A DNA stretch of 63,308 nt from Gammaproteobacteria bacterium. Its GTDB lineage: Bacteria; Pseudomonadota; Gammaproteobacteria; Pseudomonadales; Azotimanducaceae. The notes beneath the pieces are model-generated. The model was given only the letters and a program-made list of their open reading frames with translations. It had not been told where the DNA came from and ran no database searches. A program made the translations under genes and the position numbers. This document shows, piece by piece, positions 26,244 to 34,262 of the stretch; within the stretch, counting starts at the first letter, position 1, and each line of letters opens with the position of its first letter. The stretch lies in NCBI GenBank assembly GCA_030428905.1, contig JAUIED010000006.1, forward strand, positions 1 through 63,308, given 5' to 3'.

Positions 26244-26267
26244 AGTAAGTGTGTAGACCGCCGATAG
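26241..26267 (+). promoter_or_regulatory. Sigma28 (FliA) promoter of flgM
   Basis: TAAA, 15-nt spacer, GCCGATAG: a 7 of 8 match at -10 and exact at -35 for the FliA consensus. It overlaps the stop codon of flgA. This is the usual autoregulatory arrangement in which sigma28 drives its own anti-sigma factor. Confidence 0.92.
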
Positions 26268-26302
26268 CGTACACAGGTTAGTCGATTTTGCAGACTCAAA
26301 GC

Positions 26303-26608
26303 ATGGACATACGTCATCTGAACAGCAACCAGCTGCGCGAGCAGGCGGCAGCCCGGGCAAAGGCCGAGGGCGAGCAGCGTGCAAACCGTGCGGCTTCCTC
26401 AGAAGGCTCCAGCAACAGCAGCGACACCGTACGCCTCAGTCGTGACGCGGCTGCATTGCAGGAGATCTCGCTCAACCAGTCGGTGGAACCCTTCGACGCC
26501 GGTCGTGTTGAATCCATCCGCCAGGCCATCGCAGAGGGCCGCTACCACGTAGATCCTGAGCGGCTGGCCGAGAATTTTACCCGCCTGGAAAGTGAATTAA
26601 TTCAATAG
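26303..26608 (+). CDS. flgM: Anti-sigma28 factor FlgM
   Basis: Binds FliA and holds late genes off until it is exported through the finished hook. The 101-residue product has the disordered, polar N-terminal half and the C-terminal sigma28-binding helices (DTVRLSRDAAALQEIS, VESIRQAIAEGRYHVDPERL). The ATG start was preferred; a TTG 15 nt upstream is also in frame and neither has a strong ribosome site. It is followed by flgN after 3 nt. Confidence 0.92.
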   Translation: MDIRHLNSNQLREQAAARAKAEGEQRANRAASSEGSSNSSDTVRLSRDAAALQEISLNQSVEPFDAGRVESIRQAIAEGRYHVDPERLAENFTRLESELIQ

Positions 26609-26611
26609 ATT

Positions 26612-27070
26612 ATGACCAACTCCCAGTTTCAAACTGAAGAGCTGCTCAGCACCATTCAGACCCTCCTCGGACTGCAGGAGGCGTTGATCGGCACGCTCGA
26701 ACAGGAAAGGGCCGCACTGAAGGCGCAGTCCTACACCCGTCTTGGCGAGGCGACGGAGCAGAAATCCGCCGTTTGCCAGCAGATCGAGGAACGGCTGCGC
26801 GTGCTGCCGGCGCCGCTGGCCGATCTGGTGGAGCAGGCACCCGCCCAGGACCGGCAAAACCTTGACGCGCATCACACCCGGCTCTGTGCGCTTGCCCGGG
26901 AAGCCAAAGATCTAAACGCAGTTAACGGTAAGATCGTTCACCGTTCGCAAAGATCCGTACGTGAACTCATCGGTGTATTGAACGGTCACGATGCGTATGC
27001 CCTGTACGGAGCGGAAGGAACATCCGCACGCAGCCCCGACAACCTCGGGCCTGCTATCGCCAACGCCTGA
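26612..27070 (+). CDS. flgN: Flagellar export chaperone FlgN
   Basis: Chaperone for the hook-associated proteins FlgK and FlgL. The 152-residue, mostly helical product has the FlgN pattern (LLSTIQTLLGLQEALIGTLE, QERAALKAQSY) and an Asn-rich NAVNGKIVHRSQRSVRELIG region. It is cotranscribed with flgM. The unstructured C-terminal tail (SARSPDNLGPAIANA) is common in the family. Confidence 0.9.
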   Translation: MTNSQFQTEELLSTIQTLLGLQEALIGTLEQERAALKAQSYTRLGEATEQKSAVCQQIEERLRVLPAPLADLVEQAPAQDRQNLDAHHTRLCALAREAKDLNAVNGKIVHRSQRSVRELIGVLNGHDAYALYGAEGTSARSPDNLGPAIANA

Positions 27071-27103
27071 ACATAGCGGCCCTTGTGGCCGTGGGGCGGT
27101 GCT

Positions 27104-27829
27104 GTGAGCGCGCAGCCGCAACTCGGCGTAGATTCGCCGGAAACCCAATACATCCACGATGCGGAGAACGTCGCAGCGACCCTGCGGGTGTTTCGCGACC
27201 AGCGTGCCGATCTGACGCTGCGCATCGAGCAGCTCGATCAACCCATGCAGGCCCGCGTGCTGGACGTCTCCGAGCGGGAGCTCCTCATCGAAGACATCCG
27301 CCCGCGCAGCGCCATGGTGATGCTCACCCCACGCCAGAAGGTCTCTGCCACCGCGCGGATCAAGGGGTTGTATGCGTTCATCGAGGAGATGCAGATCATC
27401 AGCCGGGAAGAAGAACGTGGCCTGCCCTTCTATCGGGTACGCCTCCCGCAAAGCATGCTGGTGCAGCAGCGGCGCCGTGCCGAGCGCTACCGCATCCCCA
27501 TGCGGGTCAGCACCCGCGGTGCCAGGGTGACGCTGTACCGCGATCAGCCCATCATAGGCAAAATATTGGACATATCTGCCGGGGGTTTGCGTGCAGAGTT
27601 CAGCGCCCCCAAACCGCCACCCCAGCGGGAGGAGAGTGTGGAAACCTGCGCCATCACGATCCCCAACCTGCTCACGCTGACCAGCAAGGCAGTAGTGCGC
27701 CACGTGCAGAAAAAGGCGCTTTCCCGCACCTACATCTGCGGCATCGAGCTCACGGAAATGCCGATTACCGATCGACGCCGGCTCGAGCAATTTATTCAGA
27801 GTCTGTCGAAGATCACGTCGCCAACCTGA
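27104..27829 (+). CDS. ycgR: Flagellar brake protein, YcgR family (PilZ domain)
   Basis: c-di-GMP receptor that slows the motor by binding FliG/MotA. The 241-residue product has an N-terminal YcgR-type domain (about 20-115) and a C-terminal PilZ domain. The c-di-GMP ligands are visible: RxxxR in RRAER (124-128) and DISAGG (156-161, D-x-S-x-x-G). The GTG start was chosen because GGGG lies just upstream; a TTG 21 nt earlier is in frame. It is 33 nt after flgN, so probably in the sigma28 unit. Confidence 0.88.
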   Translation: MSAQPQLGVDSPETQYIHDAENVAATLRVFRDQRADLTLRIEQLDQPMQARVLDVSERELLIEDIRPRSAMVMLTPRQKVSATARIKGLYAFIEEMQIISREEERGLPFYRVRLPQSMLVQQRRRAERYRIPMRVSTRGARVTLYRDQPIIGKILDISAGGLRAEFSAPKPPPQREESVETCAITIPNLLTLTSKAVVRHVQKKALSRTYICGIELTEMPITDRRRLEQFIQSLSKITSPT

Positions 27830-27890
27830 GCCGTGACCTTCCGCGGATCACTTCTATACTTGTTCTGAGTTCGTTCGAAGGGCGTACCAC

Positions 27891-28571
27891 GTGACCTGGC
27901 CCGTATTCGCAGTTCTACAGCTGGCGCTGTGCCTGATCGGCGCATGTGTCGTATTCGCGCTGCATCACCGCCGCCTGACACGGGAAAATGATGCGCTGCG
28001 CGACGCCTGCCAGCAGGCCGCCACCGCGCCGGACGGCGGCGAGGCGTGGCAGGCGCATGTGCGCGAGACGCTGGCTGCGGTCACCGGCGACGAACCGCTG
28101 GCGCAAATCCAGCGCCTGATTCTCGGCAATGAGCTGCAGGCGAACGCAAAGCTCGCCGATGAGCTCGGTGCTCTATTAGGTGACCCGGAAATCGCCGGCA
28201 CCTGGGCTGAACTGCGCAAGCTCGCCTGGGACGACGCCGCTGCCCTGCCCGGCAAAACAGGCGAAGCAGCGCGCAACGCTTTCGAGCGGTACGCACCGCT
28301 GGACGATGCCCTCAGTTACGAGGCGCCTTCATGGCCGGAACCCCTCGATGACGAAGGTGCTTCCGACAGCGAGCAGGACGCACTGGCAGCGGAAAACGTC
28401 GCCCTCAAAGAAAAGATTGCCGATCTGGAATCCGGCAAGGACGAAGCGGACCTGCGCAAGCTGCTCAAGCAGTTCACGCAGGACAGCCGCGAGATGATGG
28501 GCTGCATTCAGGATCTCGAGAAAGAAAACGCAGCCCTCAAGGCGCAGATCGAGCAGCAGGCGGCCGCCTGA
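27891..28571 (+). CDS. Membrane-anchored coiled-coil protein of unknown function
   Basis: 226 residues, not recognised. One N-terminal membrane segment (about 4-25, VFAVLQLALCLIGACVVFAL) is followed by a polar, acidic domain and a C-terminal coiled coil (about 165-225) with the striking stretch LLKQFTQDSREMMGCIQDLE. It sits 61 nt after ycgR on the same strand at the edge of the flagellar block, so a motility or polar-localisation role is possible but only inferred from position. It ends 26 nt from the convergent acyl-CoA dehydrogenase. Confidence 0.75.
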   Translation: MTWPVFAVLQLALCLIGACVVFALHHRRLTRENDALRDACQQAATAPDGGEAWQAHVRETLAAVTGDEPLAQIQRLILGNELQANAKLADELGALLGDPEIAGTWAELRKLAWDDAAALPGKTGEAARNAFERYAPLDDALSYEAPSWPEPLDDEGASDSEQDALAAENVALKEKIADLESGKDEADLRKLLKQFTQDSREMMGCIQDLEKENAALKAQIEQQAAA

Positions 28572-28597
28572 ACGGCAGCACGCCCGCGTATGCGACC

Positions 28598-29704
28598 CTA
28601 GAACCCGAGCAGCCGCGCGTAGCGGTCGCGGTGAAACGCCTGATTGCCCCACAGCGGTTCCAATGCCCGGGCACGCTTGAGATATAACCCCGCGTCGAAT
28701 TCATCGGTCATGCCGATGCCGCCATGGATCTGGATGAGCTGGTTCGACATCTCGTGCAGGAAGTCACCCACTTTAGCCTTCGACAGCGAGCACAGCTCAG
28801 CGGTGTCTTCGGCACCAGCGTCCACGGCCATGAGCGCCGCTTCCGCACAGGAGCGGGCAAGCTCCATCTGCGAGTAGAGATCCGCGGCGCGGTGTCCGAG
28901 GGCCTGAAACGAGCCGATGACCCGGCCGAACTGCTCCCGCGTTTTGAGATAGTCGAGCGTCATGTCGAACGCCTGCGAGGCCACACCCAGCATCTCGGCA
29001 CCGAGACCGGCGCGGGCACGATCGAGCACGGCTTCAAGTACGTCTGCATCGCCGAGGTGCGCATCGCCACCCACGCGCACGTCAACCAGATCCACGTGGG
29101 CGTAGCCGCGGTTGTCCACGGTGCTCAAAGCGGTGCGGCTGACACCCGATGCATCGGCAGGTACCAGGAACAGGCCGATTCCGTTTGGACCGTTGGCTGC
29201 CACGATGAACGCCGTGGCCGACATACCTTCCAGCACCTGCGCTTTGCGGCCGGTGATACGGTAGCCATCGCCATCTGCCTCCGCGGCCGTTGCCATCGTT
29301 CCAGGCGTGTGCCGCGGGCCTTCGTCCACCGCCAGCGTGAGGATCTCAGAGCCGTCCACCACCTTCGGCAGCAATGCCTCTTTCTGCGCATCGCTACCGC
29401 CCAGCAATACCGCCGAGGCGCCTACCAGCGCTGAGGCGTACAGCGGCGAAGCGGTGAGCTGGCGGCCAAGCTGTTCGAGCACCACGCCGAAGGTGAGGTA
29501 GCCGAGGTCGGAACCGCCGTAGGTTTCCGGCACGAGGATGCCGGTCCAGCCCATCTCGACCATAGATTCCCAGGTCGCCGGCTCAAACCGGTTAGCCACA
29601 CCCGCATCACGCATGCGGCGAAACGCTGCTACCGGCGCCTGCTCGGTGGCCCAGGCCTGAGCCTGGTCGCGGATCATCGTTTGTTCTTCTGTCAGTGCTG
29701 CCAC
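28598..29704 (-). CDS. Acyl-CoA dehydrogenase family protein (shorter partner)
   Basis: FAD flavoprotein that would introduce a 2,3 double bond into an acyl-CoA. The 368-residue product has the N-terminal helical domain (LTEEQTMIRDQAQAWATEQA), a middle beta domain and the C-terminal domain (DYLKTREQFGRVIGSFQALG, QIHGGIGMTDEFDAGLYLKR). It starts with GTG. It lies 9 nt after a second ACAD gene on the same strand; such pairs of a 360- and a 400-residue ACAD are known to form heterotetramers in steroid side-chain degradation. The substrate cannot be told. Confidence 0.9.
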   Translation of the reverse strand: MAALTEEQTMIRDQAQAWATEQAPVAAFRRMRDAGVANRFEPATWESMVEMGWTGILVPETYGGSDLGYLTFGVVLEQLGRQLTASPLYASALVGASAVLLGGSDAQKEALLPKVVDGSEILTLAVDEGPRHTPGTMATAAEADGDGYRITGRKAQVLEGMSATAFIVAANGPNGIGLFLVPADASGVSRTALSTVDNRGYAHVDLVDVRVGGDAHLGDADVLEAVLDRARAGLGAEMLGVASQAFDMTLDYLKTREQFGRVIGSFQALGHRAADLYSQMELARSCAEAALMAVDAGAEDTAELCSLSKAKVGDFLHEMSNQLIQIHGGIGMTDEFDAGLYLKRARALEPLWGNQAFHRDRYARLLGF

Positions 29705-29713
29705 GTTCGTGCC

Positions 29714-30922
29714 CTACCCTTTCTGCGTGGTCTCGGGGAGACCGAGGATGTTCTTGGAGATAATGTTCTTTTGCACTTCGAAGGAGCCGCCATAGATGGA
29801 TATGGCTTTGCCCCACAACCACTCGCGCACCGTGTTCTTTTCCTCGGCAGTAAACTCGGCACCTTCCCAGCCAAGGCCCTGCGCGCCCATGATTTCCAGG
29901 GTCAGCTCGGACTTCGTCTGGGAGATGCGCGTGGCGGAGTTCTTAAGAATCGACGCCGCGGCGCTCACCTTTACCTGACCTTTGGCCTCCGCCGTGATGC
30001 GCCGCACCGTGAGGCTGTGGGAACGGGCGTCCATCAGGTGGTTCACCAGGCGGCTGCGCAGATCGCCATCGGCCAGAGCGCCGCTGTCGTCTGTGCCGGC
30101 ATATTCTTTGGCTACATCCTGGATCGCCTTGGATTTCGCGCTCGCCATCGGCGAACCGGCACTGGTCTGACTCTGCCGCTCGTGCTGCAGGAGACGCTTG
30201 ACCACGCTCCAGCCGTCGTTGAGATCGCCGAGCAGATCCGACTTCTCCGCACGCGCATCGTTGAAAAACGTCTCGCAGAACGGCGATGCGCCGGAGATCA
30301 GCCGGATCGGCCGGGTTTCCACGCCTTCCTGATCCATGGGCAGCATGACGAAGCTGATGCCCTTGTGTTTCGGTGCGGAAGGGTCCGTGCGCACCAGCGC
30401 GCCGCACCAGTGGGAAATATCCGCGCCGGAGGTCCAGATCTTCTGACCGTTGAGCTGGAAGTAGTCGCCCTTGTCCTCGGCCTTGGTGGCAAGGGAGGCA
30501 AGGTCCGATCCGGCATTGGGCTCAGACAATCCCAGACACCAGCGCACTTCGCCCCGCGCAGTAGCCGGCAGGTGACGAGCCTTCTGATCGTCCGTGCCGT
30601 ATTCGAGGAGCGTTGGCCCCACCATGGTGATGCCCATGCCCGCCAGCGCGGGAATGGGGTTGAGGCCGCCCACGCGGCTGATCTCTTCGCTGACGACCTT
30701 CGCTTGTGGATGGCTCAGGCCCGCGCCGCCATATTCCTGCGGCCAGGTCGGTGCGCCCCAGCCCTTCTCACCCAGGCGCGCCCGCCACAGTTCGAAGTCG
30801 GCTTTCGTATCTCCGTCCAGCTCGCCTTCCATGCCCATGCCTTTTCCGGCCAGGCTCGGCGGGAAATTCTCCTCTACCCAGGCTCGCGCCTCGGCGCGGA
30901 ATGCTTCCAGCGCATCGCTCAT
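29714..30922 (-). CDS. Acyl-CoA dehydrogenase family protein (longer partner)
   Basis: 402 residues, first gene of the ACAD pair. It contains CLGLSEPNAGSDLASLATKA (FAD/substrate loop), YFQLNGQKIWTSGADISHWC, and a C-terminus with SIYGGSFEVQKNIISKNILG. At the position of the medium-chain ACAD base the motif reads YGGS rather than YEGT, as in members that use another Glu. It is divergent from the luciferase-like monooxygenase gene. The family assignment is sure, the substrate unknown. Confidence 0.92.
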   Translation of the reverse strand: MSDALEAFRAEARAWVEENFPPSLAGKGMGMEGELDGDTKADFELWRARLGEKGWGAPTWPQEYGGAGLSHPQAKVVSEEISRVGGLNPIPALAGMGITMVGPTLLEYGTDDQKARHLPATARGEVRWCLGLSEPNAGSDLASLATKAEDKGDYFQLNGQKIWTSGADISHWCGALVRTDPSAPKHKGISFVMLPMDQEGVETRPIRLISGASPFCETFFNDARAEKSDLLGDLNDGWSVVKRLLQHERQSQTSAGSPMASAKSKAIQDVAKEYAGTDDSGALADGDLRSRLVNHLMDARSHSLTVRRITAEAKGQVKVSAAASILKNSATRISQTKSELTLEIMGAQGLGWEGAEFTAEEKNTVREWLWGKAISIYGGSFEVQKNIISKNILGLPETTQKG

Positions 30923-30993
30923 TACTCATCCTCCGTCGATTCACCGGGCGGCTGCCCGCCAAAACCGACCATTCTGGCGGCTCGCGGCGTATT

Positions 30994-31022
30994 TTGAAAG
31001 GCGCACACCCCGGCCATAGAAT
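30994..31022 (+). promoter_or_regulatory. Predicted sigma70 promoter of the LLM monooxygenase gene
   Basis: TTGAAA, 17-nt spacer, TAGAAT: 5/6 matches at both elements. Transcription should begin near 31,029, just before a GGGAG ribosome site at 31,035-31,039. This supports translation starting a few bases downstream, where no standard start codon exists. Confidence 0.65.
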
Positions 31023-31046
31023 GGCTGAACGGACGGGAGCAAGATC

Positions 31047-32183
31047 ATCAAATTCGGCATCTTTTTCGAGCTTTCCACACCGCGGCCGTTCACCCGCGAA
31101 AATGAGCTGCGCGTGTATCACAACGCGTTGGAGCAGTGTCGCCTGGCAGACGAACTCGGCTTCGACCACGTCTGGGCCGTGGAGCACCACTTTCTGGAGG
31201 AGTACTCGCACTGCTCGGCACCCGAGGCATTTCTCGCCGCCGTCGCTGCCCAGACCCGTCGCATACGGGTGGGCCATGGCGCCGTGGTGTGCGTGCCGGA
31301 GATGAACCACCCGATACGCGTGGCGGAGCGCGCCGCAGCGCTCGATCTCATATCCGGCGGCCGGTTGGAACTCGGCACCGCCCGCTCCTCCACCTGGACC
31401 GAGCTCGGCGGCTTCGGCGTCAACCCGGACGACACGAAAAAGACCTGGGATGAGTTCGTGCGCGTGCTGCCGAAAATGTGGATGCAGGAAGAATTCGAAT
31501 GGCAGGGCAAAGCCTTCAGCATGCCTGCACGCAACGTGCTGCCGAAACCGCTGCAGCAACCGCACCCACCGATGTGGGTGACCGTCACCTCTCCCGGCAC
31601 GGAACTGGATGCGGCGCACCGTGGCCTCGGCTGTCTGGGCGTTTCCGCCGCAGGCTACGCGGAACAGGAACGCCGCACGAAGGAGTACCACCGCATCATC
31701 CAGCAGTGCGAGCCGGTGGGCGGACTTGTCAACGAGCAGGTACACACCATGAATTTTCTCTACTGCCACGAAGACTACCGGCAGGCACGCAACGTGGGTG
31801 TACCGATGGTCAATGCGTTCAACGTGGCCAATGCGCACCTCTACTGGACGCGCGAAGCACACCCCACACACGCCTACCAGACACTCGGCAACGCGGGCGC
31901 TGCCATGAAAGCCAAGAAACCACCGGCAGACGATCCATCGGTGGCCAAAGGTCTGCCCGAGGGGGTGGGCGTAGGCGATCCAGAGCACCTCGTAGCAACC
32001 ATCAAACGCTGGGAATCCATCGGCGTCACCGGCATCAACTTCCTGCTCAATGCCATGGAGATGGTGCCGCAGGAGCAGGTGCTGGAAAGCATGCGCCTGT
32101 TCGCCCGCGAAGTGATGCCGCAGTTCCGTTCCGCGGAAGATGCCGAGCGTCCCGTATGGACACCTGCCCGGGTGGAGGTCTGA
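31047..32183 (+). CDS. Luciferase-like (LLM) flavin-dependent monooxygenase
   Basis: 378 residues if read from an ATC codon 7 nt after GGGAG. The first beta strand of the TIM barrel (KFGIFFELSTPRPF) is encoded there, followed by YHNALEQCRLADELGFDHVW, EHHFLEEYSHCSAPE and RIRVGHGAVVCVPEMNHPIR, all bacterial luciferase-family features. There is no ATG, GTG or TTG between the upstream stop (31,026) and this point. The first conventional start (GTG at 31,113) would remove strand beta-1. So either an ATC start, a mutated ATG or a sequence error. One nt separates it from the next gene. The family uses FMNH2 or F420 to oxidise diverse substrates. Confidence 0.85.
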   Translation: MKFGIFFELSTPRPFTRENELRVYHNALEQCRLADELGFDHVWAVEHHFLEEYSHCSAPEAFLAAVAAQTRRIRVGHGAVVCVPEMNHPIRVAERAAALDLISGGRLELGTARSSTWTELGGFGVNPDDTKKTWDEFVRVLPKMWMQEEFEWQGKAFSMPARNVLPKPLQQPHPPMWVTVTSPGTELDAAHRGLGCLGVSAAGYAEQERRTKEYHRIIQQCEPVGGLVNEQVHTMNFLYCHEDYRQARNVGVPMVNAFNVANAHLYWTREAHPTHAYQTLGNAGAAMKAKKPPADDPSVAKGLPEGVGVGDPEHLVATIKRWESIGVTGINFLLNAMEMVPQEQVLESMRLFAREVMPQFRSAEDAERPVWTPARVEV

Positions 32184-32184
32184 C

Positions 32185-32910
32185 ATGCTCACCGGTTCGG
32201 CCGATATTGATACGCTTGCCAGCACCGCACCGCAGTTGGCCGCTTTCTCCAACGAAGACCTGGATCTCGGTGACGTGCTCTGTCTGCAGCTCACTGCGGA
32301 GATGCGCAACAGCGCCCGGGAAGCGGTGTTACCGCCCAGCCTGCACCCCACCATTCCTGCCGCCCTGTCGCTGCAGGCATTGCGCGTGCAGACCTCGCCA
32401 TGGGGCGCGTTCGATCTCGCCCTGTGCCGTGTGAGCTGCCGCAGCGGCGTGCGCGCTCGCGGCTTCTCCACAGGAGGCTACGTATCGAGCGAAGCCGCCT
32501 GCGCGGGTCTGCGCGAGCGGCTCGGGTTTCCGCTCACGGTCGGCGAGGTGGATTTCCGTCACGGTTATGACGGCGTCAGCCTGAAGGTGGACAGCGCAGT
32601 TCATGTGGAAGCTCTCGACCCGGAACCCATGGGCCTGGACGCTGTGCAGTACACGGGCACGCTCAACCTGGCGCACACCCCCATGGGGCTTCGCTTGCTT
32701 CAGGTGGAGATGCAGACCAGCGCCAGTCAGGTGGAGCGCCTGCGGCCGCGCATCCTCAGCTTCGACGGCGCTGCCTGGGGCAACGCGTTGCTCGCGCCGA
32801 GTCAGGTGATCGCGGCGACCGTATCAACCATGCATCTGGTACTGCCCGTGGTGCGGTTCGTGTGCAAGGCCGATGAGCTGGCGTTTACCGGCACGGAGGC
32901 CGTTTCCTAG
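32185..32910 (+). CDS. Acetoacetate decarboxylase-like protein (tentative)
   Basis: 241 residues. The order of segments (PPSLHPTIPAALSLQALRVQ, SPWGAFDLALCRVSC, GFSTGGYVSSEAACAGLRER, LGFPLTVGEVDFRHGYDGV) recalls the ADC fold, where a beta-cone binds small acids. I could not place the Schiff-base lysine of true ADC with certainty, so catalysis is unproven. It is translationally close to the LLM monooxygenase and probably acts in the same pathway. The end is 4 nt inside the convergent FAD oxidoreductase gene. Confidence 0.55.
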   Translation: MLTGSADIDTLASTAPQLAAFSNEDLDLGDVLCLQLTAEMRNSAREAVLPPSLHPTIPAALSLQALRVQTSPWGAFDLALCRVSCRSGVRARGFSTGGYVSSEAACAGLRERLGFPLTVGEVDFRHGYDGVSLKVDSAVHVEALDPEPMGLDAVQYTGTLNLAHTPMGLRLLQVEMQTSASQVERLRPRILSFDGAAWGNALLAPSQVIAATVSTMHLVLPVVRFVCKADELAFTGTEAVS

Positions 32911-34175
32911 GCCATCACTCCTCGGATGCTTCGAACGACCCGTCGGCGTGAGAAGAATCCGAGGTTGACACGACGGCCGATGCTCTCAAGAAACAATGTT
33001 GCCGGCGCTTTGTCATGATCTTCAGCGCCGATGACCTCGGCCATGATGTCGCCGATCACCGGCGCGTTCTTGAACTGATTACCGCTCGTGCCGATAGCTA
33101 CGTAATAGCCTGGCAGATCGGTGCGGTCGTAGATGGGTATCCAGTCGGGAGAGGTGTCGTACACACCCACCGTGCCGCGGGCACGGTTGGGAATGCGGTA
33201 GTCCGGAAAACGCTGTGCGGCGCGCATGACCTGGCGGGTCCACTTGTCCGTGAGATTGCTCTGCACCGTATCGGGATCGACCACCTCGTCTTCGTCGCAC
33301 GCCGGGTCTGTGGTGCCGATGAGCATGTCTGCTCCGTCCGGCCGCTGATAGATGCCGGCATCCTCATCGAACAGCACACCGGCTTGGGCATGAAATCGCG
33401 TCCCCTCGCCGCTCAGGTACGCCACCTCATGGCGCAGCGGCCGCGTGCCGATTGGTAGCTGCGCACCCACCAGGGCGTTCACCCGCGCGGAGTGCGGGCC
33501 TGCAGAGTTGAGCAGGCGGTCGGCGAGAAACACGCCACCATCGGTGACCACCTCGAAGCCCGACCCCACCGGGCGCACAGCCGTGACCGCGCGATTGAAC
33601 ACAAACTCCGCACCCAGGCGTTTGGCGGCCGTGTGCAGGTTGCGTGCGGCAAGCTGCGGGTCGGACACGAAGCCGGCTTCGCGCACGCGGATGCCGTGGG
33701 TGATGGCGTGGCCCGCGGGCGTGCCGAACTCCGGATCGTTGAACGGCCGCGGCGGGCCGTAGCCTGCCAGCGAGATGCCGGGATATTGCTCCGCAATCGC
33801 CGCCGCATCGATCACCTCGAAGCTGACCCCTGCCGCCGCCATGGCATCGCGCAGACTTTCCGTCGCCGCCAGCGCGCCCTCCCGCAGCAGCATCAGACCG
33901 CCGCACTCCGTATAGCGGGCCAGCGGCTCATCGTCAGGCAGTCCGAGAAAACTGCCCCAGTCAAGCCAGCGAAAACGCGCCTCGTGTGCGATGCACGCAG
34001 ACTCGAGGTGGGTGTACATCGGCCGGATCACCGCCGAGGAGGCGCTGGTAGAGCCGTAACCGGCGGCAGGCAGAGCATCGATGTTGAGCGTGCGCATGCC
34101 GCGTCGGGTGAGCGCGAGTGCCGTGGAGCAGCCGACGATGCCGGCGCCGATGATGATCAGGTCGTAACGCGTCAT
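32907..34175 (-). CDS. FAD-dependent oxidoreductase, DAO/sarcosine oxidase type
   Basis: 422 residues with the Rossmann FAD motif GAGIVG at the N-terminus (MTRYDLIIIGAGIVGCSTAL), the DAO-family region SASSAVIRPMYTHLES and a C-terminal AIGTSGNQFKNAPVIG. These enzymes oxidise secondary amines or D-amino acids with O2. The start chosen gives the usual length; a longer reading runs antisense into the hydrolase gene and is not credible. It is divergent from the alpha/beta hydrolase. Substrate unknown. Confidence 0.88.
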   Translation of the reverse strand: MTRYDLIIIGAGIVGCSTALALTRRGMRTLNIDALPAAGYGSTSASSAVIRPMYTHLESACIAHEARFRWLDWGSFLGLPDDEPLARYTECGGLMLLREGALAATESLRDAMAAAGVSFEVIDAAAIAEQYPGISLAGYGPPRPFNDPEFGTPAGHAITHGIRVREAGFVSDPQLAARNLHTAAKRLGAEFVFNRAVTAVRPVGSGFEVVTDGGVFLADRLLNSAGPHSARVNALVGAQLPIGTRPLRHEVAYLSGEGTRFHAQAGVLFDEDAGIYQRPDGADMLIGTTDPACDEDEVVDPDTVQSNLTDKWTRQVMRAAQRFPDYRIPNRARGTVGVYDTSPDWIPIYDRTDLPGYYVAIGTSGNQFKNAPVIGDIMAEVIGAEDHDKAPATLFLESIGRRVNLGFFSRRRVVRSIRGVMA

Positions 34176-34262
34176 GCAGCGATCCTTGGCGGCCGCCCGC
34201 GACTTGTCAACCATGCCCCCGCCAACGATCATGTCGCGCTGTTCTAACCCCGGGAGAAACAG

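Noticed and set aside
26912-27790. A 292-codon minus-strand frame opposite flgN/ycgR
   Set aside because: The opposite strand has recognisable FlgN and PilZ proteins; no domain in this frame.
30768-32471. A 567-codon frame on the minus strand over the LLM monooxygenase
   Set aside because: Shadow frame; the plus-strand protein has clear luciferase-family motifs, promoter and ribosome site.
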